Shown here: in pieces, positions 6,065-11,113 of the stretch
Layout of the letters: each line of letters begins with the position of its first letter
How positions within the stretch are numbered: position 1 is the stretch's first letter
Made by a program: the position numbers and the translations under genes
Assembly: GCA_017989935.1 (NCBI GenBank)
Contig: JAGNOY010000041.1
Location: 1 to 11,113, forward strand
DNA length: 11,113 bases
Reading direction: 5' to 3'
From: Chitinophagaceae bacterium
GTDB lineage: Bacteria > Bacteroidota > Bacteroidia > Chitinophagales > Chitinophagaceae
Notes under the pieces: model-generated
The model's database searches: none
What the model was told of the DNA's origin: nothing
The model's input: only the letters and a program-made list of their open reading frames with translations

Positions 6065-6664
6065 CTACAAGTAGTAAGGAGAAATCATCCAATACACAAT
6101 CACGCCAGTGACAGCCACATACAACCAAATAGGAAATGTATAACGGACTAGTTTTTTATGAAGCCCAAATTCTCCAGTAAGAGCACGATAAGCACTGTAT
6201 AAAACAAAAGGCATGATAATCCCTGCTAAAGTCACATGGGTGCTAATAATAAAATAATAAACATAACGCATACTGCCCGCCATCAATTTTTCCTCCTCAC
6301 TCAACATGCCATTATGATCCAAATCGCCAAACTTGGTTTCTCCTGTAAATAAATGATGGGCGATATAAAAGACTAAAAACAGCACTGATAATCCCATAGT
6401 AAATAGCATCACATTTTTATGCAAGGCAAATTTTCTTTGTTTCACAGTAACTAAACCTACGATGAGTAAAATAGAAACAACACTATTAATGGCAGCGCTC
6501 AACATCGCAAAAATGTGCGGATCAAAACCAAGTTGAACTTCCACAGTAATTCTATCTAATATAGTGACGGCTAAAAAAACAATCGCAGAAAATACCCATA
6601 TTAAAATATGAGCTTTAAAATCGTTCTTCTTCATCGAAGTTTCAAGTAAGTTTGTTGTATTCAT
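6065..6664 (-). CDS. DUF420 membrane protein with a periplasmic EF-hand loop
   Basis: A 199-residue integral membrane protein with five predicted helices (about 19-38, 50-74, 83-102, 133-158, 175-194). Basic loops after helix 2 (KQRKFALHK) and helix 4 (GLHKKLVR) place those loops in the cytoplasm. The pattern MRYVYYFII..HV.LA....PFVLY in helix 4 is typical of DUF420 (YozB-like), a family found beside cytochrome oxidase and SCO genes. The periplasmic loop between helices 3 and 4 carries DLDHNGMLSEEE (114-125), a complete EF-hand calcium loop: D114, D116, N118, G119, L121, S122, E125. The ATG lies 16 nt after the SCO stop codon, so the two form one operon. A role in oxidase assembly is inference; no oxidase genes are present. 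An in-frame ATG at codon 11 is an alternative start. Confidence 0.87.
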   Translation of the reverse strand: MNTTNLLETSMKKNDFKAHILIWVFSAIVFLAVTILDRITVEVQLGFDPHIFAMLSAAINSVVSILLIVGLVTVKQRKFALHKNVMLFTMGLSVLFLVFYIAHHLFTGETKFGDLDHNGMLSEEEKLMAGSMRYVYYFIISTHVTLAGIIMPFVLYSAYRALTGEFGLHKKLVRYTFPIWLYVAVTGVIVYWMISPYYL

Positions 6665-6680
6665 TATGGTATGTATAAAA

Positions 6681-7394
6681 TTATCTTCTAGATTTTTCGT
6701 GCAGCTTGTTTTTTTCTAACATCAAGTAAGTAATGTCTTCCGCGCAAAGTCTCACCTTGTCCGAATCTAACCCGTTATAATAGCCACGTATATTTCTATA
6801 CTTATCTATCAACACAAATTTATCTGGATGTATAAAGTCTTTAGCATCTCCTTGCCCTTCAGGTAAATCAAGAAAAAGCTCTTTTCTGGCGTAATTGTAA
6901 ATGTCAGCTTTGTTTCCAGTCATGAAGTACCATTTATCATGGTTTACGCCAATTCTATCTGCATAAGCTCTCAACGCACTCACAGAATCTGTTTCTGGAT
7001 CTACACTAATAGAAATAAATCGAATGGATGTATCATTCTTTTTAAAGGCTCTATTTAATAATTGCATGTTCTTGCTCTGAATCGGACAAATGGTTTTGCA
7101 TGAAGTGAAGAAAAAATTCACCACCAATATTTTACCTTTCAAATCTTCGTTTAAATGAATGGTATCACCTAATTGACTAATCAAGGCTATCTCAGAAATC
7201 GTATGAAAGGTGGTATCTTTTTTCCAAAGACCTTCTACCATAGAACTATCTATTTTATCTATACCATAGTGATTTGGTAATGTAACATGACCATCGTGGC
7301 CATTCATTCTCAAAAATAAGTAAGCACCTACAGGAATAAAGGTGCTAAACAAACCTCCTATAAGAATACTGCGCCATTTAGGGGTAGATTTCAT
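6681..7394 (-). CDS. SCO1/SenC-family copper chaperone
   Basis: A 237-residue membrane-anchored thioredoxin-fold protein. Residues 8-28 form the N-terminal anchor; the domain then faces the periplasm. The copper site is complete: CKTIC in TSCKTICP (C99, C103) and the distal histidine H189 in FIHPDKFVLID. Other family features are VVNFFFTSC (91-99) and ISISVDPETDS (127-137). SCO proteins deliver copper to, or reduce, the CuA site of cytochrome c oxidase subunit II. I chose ATG 7394 because a perfect -7 box lies directly upstream and the basic-then-hydrophobic N-terminus begins there; a TTG at 7445 in the same frame would lie upstream of that promoter. It is the first gene of an operon with DUF420. 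The oxidase itself is not in the window. Confidence 0.92.
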   Translation of the reverse strand: MKSTPKWRSILIGGLFSTFIPVGAYLFLRMNGHDGHVTLPNHYGIDKIDSSMVEGLWKKDTTFHTISEIALISQLGDTIHLNEDLKGKILVVNFFFTSCKTICPIQSKNMQLLNRAFKKNDTSIRFISISVDPETDSVSALRAYADRIGVNHDKWYFMTGNKADIYNYARKELFLDLPEGQGDAKDFIHPDKFVLIDKYRNIRGYYNGLDSDKVRLCAEDITYLMLEKNKLHEKSRR

Positions 7395-7398
7395 GCCG

Positions 7399-7406
7399 CA
7401 AATGTA
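7399..7406 (-). promoter_or_regulatory. -7 box (TACATTTG) for the SCO/DUF420 operon
   Basis: On the minus strand TACATTTG fits TAnnTTTG exactly and ends only 4 nt before ATG 7394. A near-match to the -33 element (TTCG for TTTG, 7430-7427) lies 20 nt upstream. The transcript would begin at or next to the start codon, so it may be leaderless. This box decides the start of the SCO gene. Confidence 0.5.
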
Positions 7407-7483
7407 CATGTAGATTTGCGAATTGTCGAATTCTGACTCAATCAAAATCGTTTATCATCAATAGTTTAATCATTGAATAGTAT

Positions 7484-7491
7484 TAACTTCG
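7484..7491 (+). promoter_or_regulatory. Candidate -7 box (TAACTTCG) for the ABC exporter gene
   Basis: TAACTTCG differs from TAnnTTTG at one fixed position and ends 9 nt before ATG 7501. No -33 TTTG is seen. Just upstream, 7465-7481 matches 16 of 17 bases with 2665-2681, the left part of the dyad before DUF2892. Confidence 0.4.
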
Positions 7492-7500
7492 CCCCCGAAT

Positions 7501-9309
7501 ATGAAAATCTTACTCCATTACCTTTCTCGATATAAAAATTTTGTATTACTTTCTTTTCTGCTAGCCGCCATGAATACAGGCTTTTCACTATGTGACCCTA
7601 TTTTCTTTGGTAAATTAATCGACTATGTGAAGAATGTGTTTGAGAAATATGGAGTTAAACAAACTATTCAAGGTGTAGACAAAGTAGTGACTGTGCAGTT
7701 TTCTCAAAGCGAGTTCATACAACATGTGATGTTGCTAATTGGATGCATGGTCGGAGTTGCCATGCTGTCAAGAATCGCTAAGGCGTTTCAAGATTTTACG
7801 GTGAATACAGTGATTCAACGATTCGGTGCAGATGTATATTCTGATGGATTAAAAAGAGCCTTGCAATTACCTTATCAAAAGTTTGAAGATCAACGCAGTG
7901 GCGAAACCTTGGCCGTTTTAGAAAAGGTAAGAGTAGATAGTGAGAAATTTATGTCTTTGTTTATCAATGTCCTTTTTGGTGTCATAGTCAGCGTAGTGTT
8001 TGTGATGATTTATTCTATCCAAACATATCCTAAATTGGTATTGATTTATATTATTGGTGCTATTTTATTGTCGTCTTTAATGAGTGTGCTAAGTAAAAAA
8101 ATTAAAATCATTCAAAAAACAATCATCAAAGAAACAACTGCCTTAGCAGGCGCCACCACTGAGTCTCTTCGAAATATTGAACTTGTTCGAAGCTTAGGTC
8201 TTACTAACCAAGAAATCAGAAGGTTAAATATTACAACCCAAAAAATTCTGAATTTGGAACTTAAAAAGGTAAAAAGCATTCGAGCCTTGAGCTTTGTGCA
8301 AGGCACCTTCGTGAATTTATTGCGTATGTGTATTTTGTTCACCTTAATATATCTAGCGTTTCATTCAATACTTACCATGGGGCAAATTATTACCCTTCAG
8401 TTTTTTTCTTTTTTTATTTTTGGTCCCTTGCAAGAATTAGGCAATATTATTTTGGCTTATCGTGAAGCAGAAACTTCTCTCAACAATTTCGAAAAGTTAA
8501 TGAACACACCGGTAGAGCCAAAGCCAGCAAACCCAGTTACTATCAAAGACATTGAAGAACTTCACTTCGAACAAGTAAGCTACAAACATCAAACAGCTCG
8601 TCAAAATGCCTTGACAAATATTAGCTTTAAAGTTAAAAAGGGCGAAACCATTGCATTTGTTGGTCCTTCAGGTTCGGGTAAAACAACTTTGGTAAAACTC
8701 TTGGTTGGTTTATATCATCCACTTGAAGGCGATATTAAGTATAATCAAGTGTCATATAGAAATTTAGATATAGAAAATTTCCGTCACCAAATTGGCTTTG
8801 TTACGCAAGATACCCAACTCTTTGCTGGCAGTATTCGCGAAAATTTGCTTTTTGTAAATCCAAAAGCTAGTGAAGAAGAAATGACAAATGCACTAAAAAA
8901 GGCTTCAGCATATACCTTGTTAAGTCGCGCTGAAAATGGCTTGGATACTATCATTGGCGAAGGAGGTATGAAAATTTCTGGTGGTGAAAAACAACGTCTT
9001 TCCATTGCAAGAGCTTTGTTAAGACAACCCAAATTACTTGTGTTTGATGAAGCCACTTCGGCCTTGGATTCTATTACAGAAGAAGCTATTACAAAAACAG
9101 TCAAAGAAATTTCAGGTGATAAGAATCAAATTAATATTTTAATTGCGCATAGACTCTCTACCATCATGCATGCAGATCGTATTTATGTGTTAGAGAAAGG
9201 ACAAATAGTAGAAACAGGCGCACATCAGCAACTTGTAGAAGATAAAGGATTGTATTATGCCATGTGGCGACAACAAATCGGAGAGCGACAATTAGATCTC
9301 GTAGACTAA
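7501..9309 (+). CDS. ABC exporter half-transporter (fused permease and ATPase)
   Basis: A 602-residue type IV (MsbA/ABCB-like) exporter subunit, expected to act as a homodimer in the inner membrane. Residues about 12-320 are the six-helix permease; residues about 350-602 are the ATPase. All ATPase motifs are intact: Walker A GPSGSGKTT (388-396), Q-loop Q436, signature ISGGEKQR (492-499), Walker B LLVFDE (512-517) with SALD D-loop, and switch histidine H550. The segment between helices 1 and 2 (about 42-72, polar and charged) is an unusually long periplasmic loop. Substrate cannot be read from the sequence; lipid, lipid-linked glycan, peptide or drug export are all possible. DUF983 follows after 10 nt and is probably cotranscribed. 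Confidence 0.93.
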   Translation: MKILLHYLSRYKNFVLLSFLLAAMNTGFSLCDPIFFGKLIDYVKNVFEKYGVKQTIQGVDKVVTVQFSQSEFIQHVMLLIGCMVGVAMLSRIAKAFQDFTVNTVIQRFGADVYSDGLKRALQLPYQKFEDQRSGETLAVLEKVRVDSEKFMSLFINVLFGVIVSVVFVMIYSIQTYPKLVLIYIIGAILLSSLMSVLSKKIKIIQKTIIKETTALAGATTESLRNIELVRSLGLTNQEIRRLNITTQKILNLELKKVKSIRALSFVQGTFVNLLRMCILFTLIYLAFHSILTMGQIITLQFFSFFIFGPLQELGNIILAYREAETSLNNFEKLMNTPVEPKPANPVTIKDIEELHFEQVSYKHQTARQNALTNISFKVKKGETIAFVGPSGSGKTTLVKLLVGLYHPLEGDIKYNQVSYRNLDIENFRHQIGFVTQDTQLFAGSIRENLLFVNPKASEEEMTNALKKASAYTLLSRAENGLDTIIGEGGMKISGGEKQRLSIARALLRQPKLLVFDEATSALDSITEEAITKTVKEISGDKNQINILIAHRLSTIMHADRIYVLEKGQIVETGAHQQLVEDKGLYYAMWRQQIGERQLDLVD

Positions 9310-9319
9310 AAATTGGTAA

Positions 9320-9724
9320 ATGACAGCAACAAAACGAAATGGATTTTTAAGTATTTTAAAAAGAAAATGTCCGAAATGCCGTGAAGGTGAAATGTATACG
9401 CAAAAGAGTTTTTTTCCTTTGCAGAAAATTATGGATATGCCAGAGCATTGCCCAGTATGTGGACAAAAGTATGAATTAGAACCTGGCTTTTGGTATGGAA
9501 CAGGATATATGAGCTATGCCTTGAGTGTAGGCTCCATTATTACAATTACTACCTTATATTTTTTACTAGGCCATTTTTCTTGGAAAGACAATTCAATTTA
9601 TAAACTCATAGGCTTAATCATAGGCTCCATGATTGTTTTACAGCCTTTTATAATGCGTTATTCTCGAGTTTTATACCTATACTTTTTTGTTCGATACGAC
9701 AAGAATGCCCTAAGTGAAAAATAA
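9320..9724 (+). CDS. DUF983 zinc-ribbon membrane protein
   Basis: A 134-residue protein with a cytoplasmic N-terminal double-CxxC zinc ribbon, C17-C20 (CPKC) and C44-C47 (CPVC), followed by the family signature ELEPGFWYGTGYMSYAL (52-68) and two transmembrane segments (about 66-84 and 94-114, the second possibly continuing). DUF983 has no established function. Starting 10 nt after the ABC exporter, it is probably in the same transcript. Its stop codon is only 2 bp from the convergent stop of the CDGSH gene, so no terminator fits between them and the two transcripts must overlap. Confidence 0.9.
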   Translation: MTATKRNGFLSILKRKCPKCREGEMYTQKSFFPLQKIMDMPEHCPVCGQKYELEPGFWYGTGYMSYALSVGSIITITTLYFLLGHFSWKDNSIYKLIGLIIGSMIVLQPFIMRYSRVLYLYFFVRYDKNALSEK

Positions 9725-9726
9725 AT

Positions 9727-9993
9727 TTAGGCTTTATTCTCTAGGTTCAAGGATTTGTGTGAACCATCACAAAAAGGGGCAGATTGGGTATGTTTGCATT
9801 GACAAAGCCAAACTTCCTTATCTTCTTCAAATTTAACCACTAAAGGCTTAAAAGGCATACCTTCTATTTCTTTATGTTTGCCGTCGCAAAATGGTTGTTT
9901 TTCACTGAGACCGCAAGTACACCAAGCGTAGTTTTTATCTTTTTCAACTTGAATCGCTATAGGAAATGATGCAGCAACGTGTGGATCCTTCAT
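9727..9993 (-). CDS. Double-CDGSH iron-sulfur protein
   Basis: An 88-residue soluble protein with two CDGSH (mitoNEET-type) motifs, each able to bind one [2Fe-2S] cluster with three Cys and one His: C25, C27, C36, H40, and C64, C66, C75, H79. The second (CQCKHTQSAPFCDGSH) fits the consensus CxCxx(S/T)xxxPxCDG(S/A/T)H fully. The first ends CDGKH, with Lys at the S/A/T position, but keeps all ligands. There is no membrane helix. Single-chain double-CDGSH proteins are common in bacteria; proposed roles in electron or cluster transfer are general to the family and not proven for this gene. Confidence 0.93.
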   Translation of the reverse strand: MKDPHVAASFPIAIQVEKDKNYAWCTCGLSEKQPFCDGKHKEIEGMPFKPLVVKFEEDKEVWLCQCKHTQSAPFCDGSHKSLNLENKA

Positions 9994-10017
9994 ACTAAAA
10001 TAATTTTTTTTAAATAA

Positions 10018-10050
10018 TTTGATTTCGGAAAGATAAACCTTTTATTTTTA
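10018..10050 (+). promoter_or_regulatory. Candidate promoter of the glycosyltransferase gene
   Basis: TTTG (10018-10021), a 21-nt spacer, and TATTTTTA (10043-10050), one mismatch to TAnnTTTG at its last position, fit the Bacteroidota promoter layout. The -7 box ends 4 nt before ATG 10055, implying an almost leaderless transcript. It overlaps a candidate promoter on the other strand. Confidence 0.42.
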
Positions 10051-10055
10051 CCAAA
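10028..10055 (-). promoter_or_regulatory. Candidate promoter of the CDGSH gene
   Basis: On the minus strand TTTG (10055-10052), a short 16-nt spacer and TATCTTTC (10035-10028, one mismatch to TAnnTTTG) lie 34 nt before ATG 9993. Its -33 element would touch the first base of the glycosyltransferase start codon. The spacer is at or below the usual minimum, so confidence is low. Confidence 0.28.
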
Positions 10056-10819
10056 TGCGTCCGCTTTCAATAGTTATACTTACAAAAAATGAAGAACGAA
10101 ATATAATTCGTTGTGTAAAGCCACTCTTGGCATTAAGCGATGACGTATTGGTGTTGGATAATGGAAGCGAAGATGCCACCATTGAGTTGGCTAAACAAAG
10201 TGGTGTTAGAGTTGAAAGTACCTCATGGGTTGGTTATTCAGAAACAAAAAATAAAGGGAATCAGCTAGCCAAATATGATTGGATTTTGAGTTTGGATGCT
10301 GACGAGGAAGTAAATCAAGATTTAGTAGATGCCTTGAAAAAACTTTTTGAAAACGAGGTGCCCAATGATACTGCTTATTATATCCGCCGGAAATTAATTT
10401 ATTGCGGCAAACTGCTTCAATACGGTTCTGTAAAAAATGAATACAGACTTAGATTGTTTAATCGAAAAAATGGGGCATGGAATCAAAATCAAGTACATGA
10501 AGATTTGGTATTTTCTTCACCAGTTAAGAAACTTAAGTTAGATGGTTTTGCATGGCATCATTCATATCATAGTGCAGAAGAGCATTTGAAAAAACTTGAA
10601 ACCTATGCAAAACTTAGTTCAAAGCAAATGTACTTGCAAGGGAAAAAGGCAACTTTTATCAAATGTTATTTAAGCCCACTTTTCGGTTTTTTTAAAAACT
10701 ATGTCTATCGATTAGGATTCCTTGATGGTGCTATCGGTTTTCAATATGCCAGTGAATCTATGTGGTATACCAAAAGGAAATACCAATTGTTGAAAGAAGC
10801 CATCGAAAACAGAAGATAG
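10055..10819 (+). CDS. Family 2 glycosyltransferase, WaaE/KdtX-like
   Basis: A 254-residue GT-A fold glycosyltransferase. The N-terminus SIVILTKNEERNI (5-17), the strand VLVLDNGSEDAT (31-42) and the metal-binding DADE (81-84) are those of GT2; HED (148-150), the tail GFLDGAIGFQYA (221-232) and overall length fit the WaaE/KdtX subfamily that adds a beta-linked sugar to the lipopolysaccharide inner core. No transmembrane helix is present; the basic, aromatic C-terminal part (about 195-245) suggests binding to the inner face of the inner membrane. Acceptor and donor are unknown here; other envelope glycans are possible. It is transcribed divergently from the CDGSH gene. Confidence 0.9.
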   Translation: MRPLSIVILTKNEERNIIRCVKPLLALSDDVLVLDNGSEDATIELAKQSGVRVESTSWVGYSETKNKGNQLAKYDWILSLDADEEVNQDLVDALKKLFENEVPNDTAYYIRRKLIYCGKLLQYGSVKNEYRLRLFNRKNGAWNQNQVHEDLVFSSPVKKLKLDGFAWHHSYHSAEEHLKKLETYAKLSSKQMYLQGKKATFIKCYLSPLFGFFKNYVYRLGFLDGAIGFQYASESMWYTKRKYQLLKEAIENRR

Positions 10820-10881
10820 TCCAATATATATATTATTTAAGCGGGCTGTCAATAAATAGACTAATATAAGGCTCATCAATT

Positions 10882-11113
10882 CTACACCATTCTTTCATTT
10901 TCTCTAAGCCATCTTTCTGGTATTTCATTATTACAGGCTGTGATATAATCTTTTTGTGTGCAAGGTGTAAAGTTGTCGTTAGCTAATTTCATCCACCAAC
11001 GATTGGTTCGTTTACTCTTTAAAAATAGGGTGTTGTTGTCAGTAAATGTAATTTGATACTCAAGAAATTGATCAAGATGAGTTAAAGGGCTTTCGATTTT
11101 TGCAATGGCCAAT
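10882..11113 (-). CDS. C-terminus of an arginase/formimidoylglutamase-family protein (partial)
   Basis: Only the last 77 or so codons are in the window; the frame stays open to the right edge, so the gene is 5'-truncated by the window. The piece contains LKSKRTNRWWMKL and CTQKDYITACNNEIPERWLR near the end. From memory this is the C-terminal extension of Bacteroidota formimidoylglutamase (HutG, ureohydrolase family), where SxRxWWM and PCSYEDY..A.N.EIPDRW are conserved. The metal-binding ureohydrolase core would lie outside the window, so activity cannot be judged. The TTG at 11112 is an internal codon, not a start. Confidence 0.68.
   Translation of the reverse strand, partial: LAIAKIESPLTHLDQFLEYQITFTDNNTLFLKSKRTNRWWMKLANDNFTPCTQKDYITACNNEIPERWLRENERMV

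Noticed and set aside
7395..7445. N-terminal extension of the SCO protein from TTG 7445
   Set aside because: It would span a perfect -7 box directly before ATG 7394 and put 17 residues before the usual basic start of the membrane anchor.
1..11113. Defence system, prophage, toxin-antitoxin or IS element
   Set aside because: Every substantial coding frame is accounted for by envelope, redox or regulatory families; no nuclease, methylase, integrase or transposase is visible.

Overview
The window looks like chromosomal DNA of a Bacteroidota bacterium, probably near Chitinophagaceae/Sphingobacteriia. The evidence is two secreted proteins with C-terminal type IX secretion (T9SS) sorting domains, AT-rich genes without Shine-Dalgarno sequences, upstream boxes fitting the Bacteroidota sigma-factor -7 consensus TAnnTTTG, and typical families of that phylum (DUF983, a Crp/Fnr regulator beside a DUF2892 protein, a probable HutG-type C-terminus). 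The genus cannot be fixed from the sequence alone.

Layout. 1-352 is non-coding and holds a hairpin element plus copy 1 of a 126-bp repeat. 353-1882 (+) encodes a glycine-rich secreted T9SS protein. 1986-2618 (+) is a Crp/Fnr regulator and 2719-2925 (+) a small DUF2892 membrane protein, with a strong 26-bp dyad between them. 2926-3131 holds copy 2 of the 126-bp repeat. A minus-strand group follows: a ferredoxin/flavodoxin-NADP reductase-like flavoprotein (5634-4918), a secreted protein built of about ten W/Y-rich repeats (4894-3452) and an ABM-domain protein (3449-3132). 5635-6064 is non-coding with a palindromic interspersed element and two simple hairpins. A second minus-strand operon encodes a SCO-type copper chaperone (7394-6681) and a DUF420 membrane protein (6664-6065) with an EF-hand loop. 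Then come an ABC exporter (7501-9309, +) with DUF983 (9320-9724, +), a double-CDGSH Fe-S protein (9993-9727, -), a WaaE/KdtX-like glycosyltransferase (10055-10819, +), and the C-terminus of an arginase/formimidoylglutamase-family protein running off the right edge (-).

How the genes fit together. Most are envelope or redox housekeeping genes. SCO and DUF420 point to cytochrome oxidase assembly, though no oxidase subunit is in the window. The ABC exporter and the glycosyltransferase fit lipid or LPS/envelope glycan work. I see no phage, IS transposase, CRISPR, toxin-antitoxin or defence locus. The parts most worth a second look are the family of GC-rich hairpin repeats, which occupies every non-coding gap longer than 200 bp and includes one compensatory base-pair change, the dyad in front of DUF2892, and the periplasmic EF-hand in the DUF420 protein.
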